The notes beneath the pieces were generated by a model, which was not told the DNA's origin, searched no databases, and worked only from the letters and a program-made list of their open reading frames with translations. The translations under genes were made by a program, and so were the position numbers. A DNA stretch of 64,000 nucleotides from assembly GCF_010389155.1 (NCBI RefSeq), contig NC_057761.1, forward strand, positions 5,024,501-5,088,500, in the 5' to 3' direction. This document shows, piece after piece, positions 33,002-64,000 of the stretch; the stretch's first letter is position 1; each line of letters begins with the position of its first letter. The DNA is from Erigeron canadensis (lineage: Eukaryota > Streptophyta > Magnoliopsida > Asterales > Asteraceae).

Positions 33002-36000
33002 GGCGGGAGAAGATATGTGGGTCCCTCTAACATTAGATAAGAACTCCAGTGAGCCTCATTTTTTTGAACTCTACGGCTAATACTAATCATATTATTATAA
33101 TTACAAATATAAATAAATAATAATTTAACTTATGTATGTATGTATGTATATGCTTTTGCCACCTACTCACTCTCTATCTTCATTTCATTTATTTTCTATT
33201 ATCTAATAATACAAATTAAATAATGTTTTCTCTTAATTATATGAGAAAAATATCAGCCAATTTTACATTTTAGTACCGGTTTATATCTATAATCCACACT
33301 TTGAGAATCAATAGTACTGCATTCATATTCATGATCATACTTGTATTATTTTAACTTTATGTACAATACAATACACTTAGATTTTGCTAACCAAATCCAC
33401 TATAGTTAACATGCATCAAAATGGAGAAAAGTATCGTAAATGAAAATAATCGTTTATGATCGAGCTTCGTTTATGATCGACCTTCATGAACAATACTTTT
33501 CAGCGTGTTAATTGAAACGTTCTATTTTAATCTGTTAATATATTCCAAATTACATATATGGAAGTAAAGCTGTTAATATTTCATAAACATGTCTGGCAGA
33601 ATATGGAAAACCAAGTGTAGGATAAAGTTTTTAGGAGGTAGCTAGATGTAAATGATGAATATTAACAACATCCACTTGATTCTTACCCGTTTAAGAAAGG
33701 AAATATGAGGTTGGAACCAAATTAAGATAAAGTGATAGAAAGGAAGGATGGTTGTAAGCCACACCCTCATTTGTGGAACACCACACTCCTTTTCTTCTTC
33801 TTCTTTTTGGAACTACTCATCCATCCTCATCTTCATTCTACATTCATAAAAAAAAATAAAAAATAAACTTCTTATAAGTACACATGGTTTGCTAACAAGT
33901 ATATAAATTCAAATAAGATTACAATCATAAAAAAGTTGAACCTCCAGAATTTTGATATAGAACAAGTCATTACAGATACAAGACTATGTAGACTTACTTC
34001 TTAAGGTCTTATAGTTAAGAGTGCAAAAGACTTGTCAAATTTCTATCATTCTACATTTTATAGAGTCTACATTTTTTCTTTAAACCCTTTATAATTTCGA
34101 TATTATAAATTACCAACATATATTACATCATAATGTTATTCATTACCTTCTTTATACATATAAAATTCTCCACTTTTATATTAACTTATATAATCATCTA
34201 CTTATTTTATCTTAGTTATATTTTTAAAATTTGATTATAAAAATCACATGGAAATACCTTATAAAACAAAGGACTTCCTAAAATTAACTTTAGACATCAA
34301 AAATTATTGATTATGCATAACGAATGGCATTAACATTTTTACTATAAAATTAACCACTACCATCAAAAATTCTGAACACCAGCAATAAAAAAAAATACTT
34401 TTGTTGCATTACACAAACACTGCTTGTAAACTTTAAACAAGTCTAACACGAGATTTTACGATGTCTAATCAAGCTCTAAACGATTTCCAAGTTATCTTCT
34501 AGCGATCATCAACGGCCACATGATAATCAAACGTTTTTTGATTTCATTCAGCACTCCTCTTTTGGAATTATCGAAACATATTTAAACAGTTGTTGTAATA
34601 CTTGTATTCTCTTCGTCCATAACTTTGCAAGATTCTTTTACATTTTGGCTCACAGAATCAAATTCCAGATTAAACCATAAAGCCAATGAACTTTAGCAAA
34701 ACCACTACCACCACCTTGTGCAGCATACAGCTCTCTTTTATACTTTTCAAAATATAAAAATGTGAAGTTTTATACCATTTTTGGACCTCATAGGCTAACC
34801 ATACATTTTCATACCTCGGCTAATATCTCCTTTTGCCCAAGGAAACTTTTCAAGGTGCTCCTTTATGGCTTTATATACACCATAGCACCAAGACATGGCA
34901 TGCACGTCATAATAAATTGAATGCTTTTCAACTGAATGTTATTTGTAAAGAGAACGATAATTACATTACTTTCTATAGAAAGAAATAAGAATCTCTACTA
35001 TTAGTGAGATCAACATTCACCTAAATTAATTTAGTATGGTTATGATTGTCCACCCAGATATTTGAAACGTCTAATAACATAAAGCTGGTCTGATGGAAAA
35101 TCATGATGTGTTTCAGAAAACGAGTATTAGGAATGACTGAAGCAAGCGTTTGTCAACAGGTAACATAATCATCGATAGGGTCCTAGACATTTTTAGCCTG
35201 AATTTGGACCAAAATATTAATCAACTTGGGATACAACTAAACGTGAACAAAATAACTCCCTGTGTCACTGCATAAATCTTGCTATAGTCCAACCTTTTGA
35301 TCACTCTGGATTCAGCATATACAAATTCTGGAAAGAAATCCAGGTAAATTCCAAGCAGCTGACAAATAACACCGCATTCCAACCTGTTAATCATGTTGTC
35401 AGGAGAGTAATGAAAATTGATGTATTAAAGGGAAAAAATCACAAAGTTACCTAGACGTTTCATTTGTTTATCTTGATGAAGAAATACAAATTAATCCTGC
35501 TAAAAGACGTTAAAAATCGAAATATGAAACTTATGAAGTACATCTGGAAGCATCAACGTAGGAATAGAACCTTATGAAGTATAAGCATCAGATCAAATAT
35601 GAAACTTAACACTACTAACATCAAAAAGCGGCTGGCATTTGGTTTCACCAAAACCATGATAGTGTACAATTTCGGATACATACAAACTGTTTTCTATATC
35701 TCAAAAGGGAGCTACTAAATCCGTTAACCACTCACTATAAATGAGAAAACGAACCAAGTCCCTAAATCAATTTTAAAAAAATATATATATAAGGAAAAAA
35801 TAAGACCAAAAGCTTCTATGGTTGCATGATTCCATTTACTATGTCCTTTGTTTCTTTGTGAGGCAGATATCGAATGATCCTCAGAATCACCACCTGCTTA
35901 TTGCAGCATTGTTATACGGCTACACAAACGAATATGCTTTATGCTTTATTTCCATGAGCCAAAAATTGAGTTTTGAATGAGGGCAGAGATTGCAACCCAC

Positions 36001-36049
36001 AATTGTCTGGTCCTCAATAGTAAGTGGAACTATATATAGACTTGATACC
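33002..36049. other. Intergenic region between AGT1 and CHR5, no gene seen
   Basis: The DNA is AT-rich without a credible ORF or recognisable transposon end. A TATGTATG run lies at about 33133-33150. The right end contains the CHR5 3' UTR; a minus-strand AATAAA lies at about 35945-35950. Confidence 0.55.
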
Positions 36050-54864
<18,815 letters not shown>

Positions 54865-55700
54865 TCTAACCCTAACCCGAAACCAAAGTCACTCACACTC
54901 CAGCTGCACTTACTACAAACCTGTTCACACAACTAACATCAAAACATTAATAATTACCGAATAATAACGATAAACACGAACAAAACGAAGTAAAATAAAC
55001 GATAAGAAAACTTTATATTTAAAAAAACAGAATTGAATTGATATGACTTTATAAACACAAGGAGTAGAGTACGAAATTAATCACAGAGACACTATATCAA
55101 ATTTCGAGTGAATTACGAATTGAAAAGAACGAAAAGACGGATTTAAACGAATACGAAAACTTCATAAATACAAAAAAAATAGGATCCGAATTAGTTTAAA
55201 TGTATAAAAAATGGATCGGTTGGGTAGTAAACATACAGCAAAAAAAAACACATAAAATTTCAAAAATCAACGGCCAAAAAAACACTAAAATTAGGTCTAG
55301 ATTAGCTAATTAATTGATTAATTAGTGAAATAATATTTGAATGATGTATATATAATTCATATATAATAGACTCACACATTTGATAGCGAAATAACGTCGT
55401 ATATATAAATATAGATACATAGATATAGATATATACATATATGAAATAGAGATATAGATTATATTAGTAATATACGGATTTAATTTTTATTTTCTAAAAA
55501 AGTAATAATAAAAAAGGAGGGACGCACGTTAACGATCGGAGATTACGTCGGGGAAAATAGGGTTATACGACGGCTTACGGGAGAAGATGTCCGCCGAGAG
55601 AGATATATAGAGAGAGAGAGAAAGGGGGATTTGGGGGAAATTTTAAGAAGTTTTAATTATTAATAAAATTGGAGAAAATACGTAAAAATAATTATGTGGG
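54865..55700 (-). promoter_or_regulatory. CHR5 5' UTR and promoter region
   Basis: The leader just before the ATG is preceded by a plausible acceptor (TAAGTGCAG, near 54912), suggesting a 5' UTR intron. Its donor would lie in the CT-rich first exon near 55550-55620, beside a (GA)n run on the + strand (55597-55622). CT-rich leaders with short microsatellites are common in plant housekeeping genes. The exact transcription start is not visible. Confidence 0.4.
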
Positions 55701-55914
55701 ATTTAGTTTTGTGTAAAAAAGGGTTTTTATTTTTAATTTTGGGGTGGGTTGGGTAGTAAAGCGATGTGGACGTGTGGTGAGTTTTGGTTTAAAACGTGAT
55801 TAATCAAGGGTTGGGATTGTATTTGGTTTTTTGTTTGACTTGCCCAAGAGGAGTGTGGATTGGGTTTGTTTGGAGTGTGGTACTAGGTTTTAAAGTTTAA
55901 ATCAAGTTACTAGG

Positions 55915-56352
55915 TTGAATAGGCTCTCAATAAAAATGGAGCTTGCAAAGAGAAGAATCACATCAATTAATGTGGGATGTGGTCTATGTAACTCCGAGTT
56001 AGAAGATGAAGATCATCTTTGTCATCGTTGCTCGGTGGCACGTATAATCTGGGAGGAAATTCTAAGGTGGTGCCGAATCATCTCATTTCATATTGTTTCG
56101 ATCAAACATCTATTGGGCGTACATGCACACCTATGCGGTTCAACTAGGTGGAAAAAGGGGGTGAACTTCATCATATTGGTATCGCTATGGTGCTTGTGGA
56201 GTGCTCGTAACAATGCAGTTTTTAAAAGGTGTCGTATCAACTCTAACCAAATCATCCGGAAGATCAAAGTTCTGAGATTTCAGTGGATAAAGGCAAGATT
56301 GAAGCACAAAGATATGTTTTGGGACGACTGGACTGGTCTCAATTTTGGTTAA
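55915..56352 (+). pseudogene. LINE reverse transcriptase C-terminus (zf-RVT domain)
   Basis: The 145-residue frame has LAKRRITSINVGCGLC, then EDEDHLCHRCSVARIIWEEIL. This C-X2-C...H-X2-C pattern is typical of the zinc-binding domain that follows RT in plant non-LTR elements. LWCLWSARNNAVFK further on is also a family hallmark. The open frame begins upstream without an ATG that would make sense. No RT catalytic core is present, so it is a dead fragment. Confidence 0.8.
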
Positions 56353-56426
56353 GATAGAGGTATTGAAGTTCTTGTAATTGAAGGATTGTATTGGGATGTA
56401 ATCATATAATATTTACATGTCTGAAC

Positions 56427-57075
56427 TAGGGATGGCAACGGGTCGGGTATGATCCGGGTTTAAGTAATCCCGAACCCAACGGGTCCCCGTTTACTTACTA
56501 ACCGTCGGGTAACGGGTTTCCCCACGGGTAATCGGGGATCCGTTAACTTATTTATTTACATATATATATATATATACACTATATCTATACGTGTAGCCAA
56601 TACGTTAACTTTCGTAATAATTGTTACAATATTTGATTCATTAGAATTAATGTTACAAGAATTATTTGTGTTTGCGAAAATGTTAGTGACACTGCTGACG
56701 AGGCAGTAGCCATATACCGGCACTTTCATTCAATCTAGTTAATACTTTCCAAAAGTATAAATATTTGTTATCAACTCTTCAATGATCAATTAGCAATTCA
56801 TATATTTATATACCTATTGAAAATAAAAATATCAATATTATTATTATTATTATAATGTAATAAATAAGGATCGGGTATACGGGTTCGGGTCGGGTTTCGG
56901 GTATACGGGCCGGTATGCGGGTTTCAATCTAAAACCGTCCCCGGACCCGGACCCGCGAAAAATATTAAAATCATCCCCATACCCGGCCCAAGACCCACAT
57001 ATCCGGACCCGGACCGACCCAAAAATGTCGGGTTTCGAATTTCCTAATCAGGTACGGGTTTTTTTGTCATCTCTA
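56427..57075. mobile_element. hAT-type MITE inserted in the LINE 3' UTR
   Basis: It begins TAGGGATGGCAAC and ends TTGTCATCTCTA, imperfect inverted repeats. The 8-bp duplication GTCTGAAC flanks exactly (56419-56426 and 57076-57083). The interior holds GGGTCGGGT/ACCCGACCC-type repeats near both ends, so the two halves fold back on each other. Length 649 bp, non-coding. Confidence 0.88.
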
Positions 57076-57130
57076 GTCTGAACGCTTTGTTAAACATGTC
57101 ATTTGTTGGCCTTTCAAAAAAAAAAAAAGT

Positions 57131-58859
57131 CACTTCAAATAATGCGTTAAAATGCACTTATTGTAATAACGTGTATTGTTATAGTTTTCTTTTGTTAGCT
57201 TACTTAAAGTGAATTCTCATTCATTTAATTCAACGATAAAAGAATGTGTTAACCTAAATAAATATATTTCTTTTGTCAACTCGCTATTCATTTTTCGCAT
57301 ATTCTTATTTGAAGAATATCAAATAGCATAACCAAATAATCTTAAAAGATATGATACAAAATTAAATAAAAATGGGCCAAATCCAAATTAGACTTATAAA
57401 ATGGGTATAATCCAAATTAACCAAGAAAAAAAAATTCTTTTCAAACATTTAAGTTTACTAAAAAGTTTGTTATATAAAACTTATATATATTTAGAAATTA
57501 TATTCCTTACAAGTTTATGTGAAGATTTCTCTACATTAACCTCCTTTCTTAAGGAAAAAAAACCCAGCCCATAACTAAAAATGTGTTAGACTTATCCTAA
57601 TCCACTTTCAATAAATTGCATTTTGCCTCCATAATGACTTTAAGAATTTTAACCTCTTTTAACTTATTAATTTATGATAATAATTCAATTTTTGGCCAAC
57701 TAATCTTTTGTTTTTTCATTTACCATGAACTATCATACATTCATATTACCACTTAGTGCAAACATATGTTTGACAAAGTTATACCTATTATGAAAAATTT
57801 ATGTTTTTTATGTTTTCTCAATTAAAAGTTAGATAAGTTATTGGACACCTACTCAAATGGTGTGTTATATATCCTCTATTGGGGTTAAATGTTGGTTTGA
57901 ATCTCCTTGAAGTAAAACTTGATAAATTTAGATATAAATGGTCTTTAGGAATTTGCTACTTAAAAAAGAAAAGACGGGATTAAATTGAGGATTTATTATG
58001 CGAGAAGATCATTAGCGCAAACTCAATTCAAACAAATATGCTACTCAATTATTGTTTAGTATCATTTTAGATATGATAATAATTATTTTATGTCACAGCA
58101 CAAATCAATAAAATTAGTAAAAACCCCAAATTAAAAATTATGCCTTTATAATATCTATGTAAAAACTAAAGATGTATAAAAATCCACAACTTTTACAATC
58201 TCCTTCTCTTAAAGAGGAGATTGACCGCTTAGGTCACAAAAAATTACGTGTCAACCAATAAATTATGTTAGAGCCTTTTTGCTGATCATCTGCTGATGAA
58301 ATTGGTGTGTATTTGTTAGTGTTTATACTGTGTGTATGTATGTAATGTACATTATACGTTGTATGTATGTAATGTGTATTTGGTGTGTAAATTTTTTTTG
58401 CAGAAACAATCAGACTTGCAGGTTCTCTAAAAGTGGTGTATGTGTGTCTATAGGGAAGAGGGAAGGTTTGATGATTTGATTAGAGGCAGGTTAATACAGT
58501 AATGTGGTTTACAAGTGCATTTAATTTTTAAACCCTTCCCCAGCCACCTGTTACCACTGTTTCATCTTAAACTATATTAAAAAAATGTAAATGATCAGAT
58601 GTTTGTGTTGAAAGTTGAAGACAGGAGGGAACTTTCCATTTAATGCCTGATTAAAGTACAATGTAAGCGTTGTTTTGCCTAATCAATCGTCCTTTCTCTT
58701 TTATTTTTTTTTCAAATTTCTCCTCTAATGTGAGATAGATATAGAGAGAGAATAGTTAGGCAAATTAGTTTAACACGAGTATTTATCTCTTATATCACTG
58801 TCATTCTCAATAATCCTTTCAAAAACTTTTATTTTTCTTTTCCCTTTTACTATTTTACT
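57131..58859. other. AT-rich spacer left of the Helitron genes, no gene seen
   Basis: There is no credible ORF. A GTATGTATGTAATGT unit is repeated at about 58333-58375. A CTCCTTCTCTTAAAGAGGAG hairpin lies at about 58202-58221. The Helitron 5' terminus may lie here but I cannot fix it. Confidence 0.5.
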
Positions 58860-61800
58860 ATGGCTAACGAAACTACTAATTTTCCGAATGAAGTTGATGA
58901 ATCCAAAGATTTCTGGGACGTTAAAGTTCGTGTCATAAGGAAATGGTCGCAAAGATGGAGAATTGATCTGATCGTCATTGACGAGAATGTATTTTTCTAA
59001 ACCCTTTTAATTTTGTATTCAACCCTAAAGATGTATTTTTCTAAACCATATTATAATTGTATTCAACCCTATTCTTTTCAGGGTAACAAGATGCAAGTTC
59101 TTCTGAAGGGAAAGCTCATGCCTACACTTGATCCCATACTTCAGAAAGATGCTATTCTTCTTTTTAAGAAATTAGGAGTTGGTGCACAAGATGACAAGTT
59201 TCCTGTTGTGGATCTACCCAGGAAACTGATCTTTTACAAAGTTACTGAAGTTCTACCTTCTTTTGGTTGGAGAGGACACCCTTATGGTTTTCAGTTCAAA
59301 AATCTTGAAGAGATAAGTCCGCAATTGATGCAGCAAGTGTTGACAGTTGGTTAGAATTCACTTAATCTCTTTTTTTTGGTTTTTTTGTTTTTATTAGATA
59401 CCCATATAAATTTTGACCCCCTGTTTTTTAAAAATTATTAGATGTCATTGGAAGCATATCTTGGTGTGGAAATATGGACATATACAGGTCTAATACAGGG
59501 AAGGAAACTAAGAGGCTTAACTTGGACCTTCAGAATTTGAAGTTAGTTTTTTTTTATAAGATTCATGTTACTATATGTTCATGTTAATTCATGCTGACAA
59601 TATATTAGAGCCTTTCAAACTTTTTTCAGTATTTAATGTCTGATTTTTGTAATTGAATGAGATCTGTATCTGTTGCTTTCAATGAAACATGTATGTGAGT
59701 CCCTCGATAGCTATAGATCGCTCTCGAGATCGTCTATGATTATGTCGTGAGTGCGGAATCCTCACGAGATAACTAGTTTGATTAGTAAACTGGTATATCG
59801 CTAATTATCAAGTAAATAATCAGCCGTATTACACTATCTTCGTTTCTATAAGATATAGAACGAACTTAGGTGTCTGGTGTACTTGTATGTCGAACGTGAT
59901 ATCATATTTTAGGGTATTCGTTCGTATATATATGTTTCAGGTCGAACGGGGCTTGCTGGGCTTTGTTCTTACGAACTTAGCTGCCCAGCCCATGTAACGA
60001 AGTTAATCTTCGTTTGTACCAAACGAAGTTTATCTTCGTTTGCCTCTAACGAAGATATACCTTATCTTCATTAGATACAAGACTTAGTTATATTCCTAAG
60101 TATTTCATCTTAAGGAATCCTAACACATATTATGTTTGTACTTGTATATCACACAACAAACATCATACATAACACACATATATAACACCAAAACATGTAA
60201 TCGATCATTACCAAAACATAAAGTCCATAACCTATCAATTACATATATAGATACGACATAAATTAACATAATGTCTCAATCTAAACGACATATCAAATCT
60301 AAGTTGCTGTTGTCACATCAACATGCATCAACAATGTATAGAATCTTAAAGATATTTAATGAGATGCAAATGCTATATTCAATGACATGATATCTGATTG
60401 TATGACTGTTGTTATATGATTAAATGATTGTTGCTATTCAATGAACTGATAATAATATTTCAATGATAATATTACAATGATTGGTGTTATTCAATGAAGT
60501 CATGCAGTAACACATATAACTAAATTTTTATGGTCTTCTAAAGTTTTACCATATAACTTTGATTAGTGCTACTGTTGTCAAATGCACTCTTTGGGGTGAC
60601 TATGTTGTTCAAGCCTCCAACTATGTTGCTAACCATGCTCGTAATATGGAGCATGTTATTATGATTCTTCAACATTGCAAGATTAAGATATGGACTGGTA
60701 AAATTTGTTTTATTCATAATTTCAATATACAAATTCAATAATTTTTTAATCCAATACTTATACCATATTGTTCTTTATTTTTAGATTTTATTACTATTCA
60801 AAATGACATGTTTGGTACACGTATTTTCCTTGATGATGACAATGATGACATTAACCAATTTAGAAGAAGGTGATTACTCTTCATAAATTTATCTATTTTG
60901 TTTATATTATAGTCTATCTTTAACCAGTTTCCCTACTTTAACTAAATCTCCTTTTTAGTTTAATACTCAGGAATGGTGGTAATGGTAATTCTAAAAGTTT
61001 GTTGACTACCCAGACAAATTATCCGATGCGTAATGAGTTTATTGTCAATGGTAACCGAAAATCTGTGGAAGAGGTCAGAGAAATCGAACTTGTGCCTGGT
61101 ATAAATTATGATCCAAAGGTAATATACTACTTTTTCATATATTTACTTCTTAAAGTATATTTATTATGTCATAATAGATACATTATTTCATGTTCTAAAC
61201 AACCAATATATGTAGGTGCCACTTAAGGTAGAGTGTGTTGTTTTGTGTACCATTAAGCTGGGGGGACAAGAACCTGGTTTTATATTGCTTCTCGTACATG
61301 TAAGAAGAAGGTCAAGACTAAAGTTGAATATATGAAAGATGTTGAGAACATAACTCCAGAACTTGAGAATGCTCCTCTTGAAAGTTTGTGGTGTCCCAAA
61401 TGTTTGAAACAAGCGCTTTCTGTCATCCCAAAGTAAGTTTTTTGTTTTCCCCCGGATAAGAATTAATTACACATTCAAACTTTATTCAACATCAAGACAA
61501 TTTATCTTTAATGTATCAGGTTCCGAGTCCAATTTCGTGTGCAAGAACCAACTGGTTCTATTTCATTCCTTATGTTTGACTTAGATGTGTGTCGTCTTTT
61601 AGGCCTATCAGCAACCAATATTCGTGATAGGCAACTTAAATCTGTGGATGAAAACAGTTTTCCTCATGAGTTTGATAGTCTTTTAGAAAGGCAATTGGCT
61701 TTCAAGATTGTTGTTACTGACTATAATATCCGTCAGAAGTACTATGTTTACACTGTGAATAAATTCTGTGAGGATCCGGAAATCATTGCTGAGATGCTTG

Positions 61801-62271
61801 GTGAAGAGGATGATGTGAATTAGGTATACATTTCACCTTTATTCTTAGTGTAAACATTTGTAATTTTACCTTAACAGTCAGTCTTATACCTATTATATAT
61901 GACAAATACTATTCCCTTAATTGCAAGATTACTCCCGAACCTGAAAATGTTGAGCCCAATTGTGTGAAGCTATCAGAGTCTTCACAAGGTGGAGTTGATT
62001 CTAAGGTATTTACTTTAACTTATTAGTAGTAGCTTTCAATTTATTTCTGTTTTTATGAGGTTAATGCCGACTTTAAATTAGTTATTTTGTGATCTCTTTC
62101 AAGGATGTTGCATCTGTTACTGGAGAATGTTTGGTGGTCGACGTTGAGAAGGATTCTGCTACCAGTCCAGTCGCGAAACGTCCCATTAAGGCTGTTATTG
62201 ACTCCATTGTTGCTGAAGAGCCGTCTTCCAACAAGAGGCTCCGCAAGAAACTTGAACCATATGATGTTTAA
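58860..62271 (+). pseudogene. RPA70-like single-strand DNA-binding protein of the Helitron
   Basis: Exons by frame and splice sites: 58860-58988, 59082-59349, 59442-59541, 60567-60697, 60785-60869, 60959-61118, 61216-61432, 61520-61823, about 61928-62006 and 62104-62271. The first part is an OB-fold (DFWDVKVRVIRKWS, then IDLIVIDEN and WRGHPYGFQF). KCTLWGDYVVQASNYV starts a second. The C-terminal OB-fold has FYIASRTCKKKV and LWCPKCLKQ as its zinc site, but the first cysteine is replaced. Then PTGSISFLMFDLDVCRLLG. A length change in the G run near 61259-61264 shifts the frame. A TAG ends exon 8 at 61823. Intron 3 carries an LTR-like insertion. Such proteins bind single-stranded DNA and are thought to help Helitron replication. 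This copy is broken. Confidence 0.8.
59694..60125 (-). mobile_element. Solo-LTR-like insertion in an RPA intron
   Basis: On the minus strand it starts TGTTAGGATTCC (60125) and ends GGGACTCACA (59694), 432 bp. It resembles the copia LTR ends at 6701 and 23242 at both termini. Inside, CTTCGTTTG-TAC-CAAACGAAG (about 60011-60031) is a perfect hairpin, with further TCTTCGTT copies beside it. No clean 5-bp duplication is visible, so it is old or my ends are slightly off. Confidence 0.55.
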
Positions 62272-62514
62272 TTTGCTACTTCTGTCTTTTGAAACTCTTT
62301 TATGGTTGTGTTGTCCCCTGTTATGTTTCCTGTAATGACTTTTATGTTGGTATGTATTTTGAACCTTGGTACTGGTATAACGCATGCTGTGTATTTTGAA
62401 CCAATGTAATAGTTGTAGTACCACCTCTTTTGAATCATATTTGTTGCCAGGAATTCATCTTTTTAGCTAATCCTTTCCAATAATTTACCTAAGTGATAGT
62501 TTGTTCTTCATAAA

Positions 62515-62830
62515 TAATGATTGAATTTTCTAAATAACTTAGCACAACCACAAAATAATGATCAAAACAAACAAATTTTTCTTGATCTCCCAGAATTAAA
62601 AACTTAATTTTAGGGAAACAACCAACATTCAAAATTTGTTAGGCTTAAACTAATGATGGAATTTTGTAAATAACTTAGAACATCCACAAAATCGGATTCA
62701 AAAGATACAAATTTTACTGAGACACCAAAAATTTAAAAATTAATAGGAAGGAAACCACCAACATTCAAAATTGTTTAGGTTTAAACTAATGATGGAATTT
62801 TGTAAATAACTTACAACATCCTCCTAAAAT
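62515..62830. repeat. 136-bp tandem repeat between the Helitron genes
   Basis: Units begin TAATGAT(T/G)GAATTTT at 62515, 62651 and 62787 (the third partial). Each contains ACAACCAACATTCAAAATT-like and TTAAAAA blocks. A short second duplication (ATTGAATAGTAA..CCTTTTAG) follows at about 62830-62903. Confidence 0.8.
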
Positions 62831-62945
62831 TGAATAGTAATCCTTTTAGTTTGAAATTTTATCCCAAAAAAATTGAATAGTAACCCTTTTAGTTTGAAAT
62901 TTTTGTTTTGTCATATCTTCTCCTACACACAAATTTTTGTTTTGC

Positions 62946-64000
62946 AAAGCAGTTGGTTATCTCGATTTGTTCATTACCTTCACTTGCAATCCCAATTGGC
63001 CCGAAATATATAGATGTTTGGTTGACAAAGATCTGTCTCCTACAGATAGGCCTGATATTATATCAAGGATATTCAAGATTAAGTTGGATCATCTTATTCA
63101 TGAGTTGAAAAATGATTGCTTATTTGGTCCAATAGAAGCAGGTAATTCATGAAAAACTCAAATTAGTTTTTTATTACCGAAATCATTACAAATTTGTAGA
63201 ATTATAGTATACAATTTGCTAATATACAAGTCTGATTTTTTATGTAGTTATTTATACCGTAGAGTTTTAGAAACGCTGCCTTCCTCATGCTCATTTGTGT
63301 TTGTTTTTGAAAGCTGGACACAAGTTCCCCATCGTCACTGATATCGACAGTGTAATAAGTGTTGAGATACCAGACAAAGAAGAAGATCCAGAGTTATATG
63401 AACTTGTCAAACTGTTCATGATGCATGGTCCTTGTGGAGCTGATAACCCAAACTGTCCATGTATGGTAAAAAACAAATGTACGAAGAACTTTCTTAAAAA
63501 ATTCGAAGACGAAAGCTCAATTGACCCAGAAGGATATCCTATATATAGACGTCGTAACATAGGTAATGTAGTTGAGAAGGATGGTAAACAACTTGACAAT
63601 CGTTCAGTTGTACCCTACAACGCTACACTACTTCGAAAGTATCAGTGCCATATGAATGTTGAATGGTGCAACCAAACTGGTTTTATCAAATATTTGTTCA
63701 AATACATCAACAAAGGACCTGATAGAGTAACAGCTTCTGTTTATCAAACAAATATTAAAGACTCTGCTACTCGACCGAAAAAACCAGAAGACGAGGTAAA
63801 AAATTACCTTGATTGTAGGTATGTTCAAACTTAATTAACACTTCATTGTTAAATACGAGTAATTAGTTCTTTTTAACTTCTCACTTTCATTTACACATTG
63901 TATAGATATGTATCTGCTTGTGAAGCGGCTTGGAGAATTTTTGCATTTGACATACATTATAGGCATCCACTTGTTCAAGTGTTACCATTTCATGATGAAG
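62946..64000 (+). pseudogene. Helitron Rep/helicase, N-terminal part, open to the right
   Basis: Exon pieces are about 62946-63141, 63248-63818 and 63906 onward. The first has GYLDLFITFTCNPNWPEIYR, the Helitron-like N-terminal domain. The second starts IYTVEF, then an in-frame TAG (63268-63270), then KRCLPHAH, whose H-A-H (63286-63294) is the HUH metal-binding pair of the rolling-circle Rep. Most relatives have glycine where this copy has cysteine before LPHAH. MMHGPCG, CPCMVKNKCTKNF and FIKYLFKYINKGPDR follow as expected. The nicking tyrosines and the helicase lie past the window. The TAG sits inside the catalytic motif, so this copy should be inactive. Confidence 0.85.

Larger units (their letters stand above)
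55890..57130 (+). mobile_element. 5'-truncated LINE tail ending in poly-A
   Basis: It holds the C-terminal zinc-binding domain of a LINE reverse transcriptase (55915-56352), then a 3' UTR interrupted by a MITE (56427-57075), then TTGGCCTTTC and a run of A at 57116-57129. Poly-A and 5' truncation are normal for LINE insertion. I could not identify the target duplication. Confidence 0.75.
58860..64000 (+). mobile_element. Helitron with RPA-like and Rep/helicase genes, continuing off the window
   Basis: An RPA70-like gene followed by a Helitron-like N-terminal domain and the Rep HUH motif, on the same strand, is the standard layout of plant autonomous Helitrons. The helicase domain and 3' end lie beyond 64000. 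Both genes have disabling changes. A solo-LTR-like insertion splits the RPA gene. Confidence 0.85.

Noticed and set aside
55597..55622. GA repeat as a functional GAGA element
   Set aside because: It is a plain microsatellite in the likely CHR5 leader; nothing in the sequence shows factor binding.

Overview
The window is plant nuclear DNA, almost certainly from a eudicot. The style of its retroelements points to the daisy family (Asteraceae), but that assignment is my recollection, not a search. The evidence is genes with many GT-AG introns, AT-rich spacers, several LTR-retrotransposon layers, small MITEs, a LINE tail and a Helitron. Three host genes look intact: an intronless F-box gene (25704-26804, +), AGT1 for peroxisomal serine:glyoxylate aminotransferase (31857-28886, -, five coding exons, 401 codons) and a CHD1-type chromatin remodeller like Arabidopsis CHR5 (54864-36050, -, thirty coding exons, 1710 codons). 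A fourth gene, acidic and probably nuclear (24563 to about 22989, -), is broken.

Positions 1 to about 22990 are nested retroelements. An old Ty1/copia element on the + strand (about 2000-22988) faces an inverted, rearranged copy of its own gag region (1-1418, -). A 12-kb copia element on the - strand (6701-18742) sits inside the old element's reverse transcriptase, flanked by the 5-bp target duplication TGAAT. Its gag is in turn split by a solo LTR (15218-17467) with duplication AGTAA. A third LTR of the 12-kb family stands alone at 23242-24236 (duplication TGTAT), inside an intron of the acidic gene. Every polyprotein reading frame carries stops or frameshifts.

From 24.6 to 55.7 kb the DNA is genic. 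AGT1 and CHR5 lie in the same direction about 4.2 kb apart. CHR5 introns hold a hAT-type MITE (8-bp duplication), a Mutator-type MITE (9-bp duplication and roughly 90-bp inverted ends), SINE-like pieces and tandem repeats. Both genes have one intron that needs a GC donor to keep frame.

From 55.9 kb to the end is a second mobile zone. It contains a LINE 3' end with a hAT MITE in its tail, then a Helitron with an RPA-like single-strand DNA-binding gene (58860-62271) and the start of its Rep/helicase gene (from about 62946, running off the window). Both Helitron genes are damaged.

The best candidate for something undescribed is in the long 3' non-coding region of the old copia element. Two families of short hairpins there keep their geometry or loop while the stem bases change in compensating ways. 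The loop motif of one family recurs at the equivalent place in the unrelated-looking inner element.
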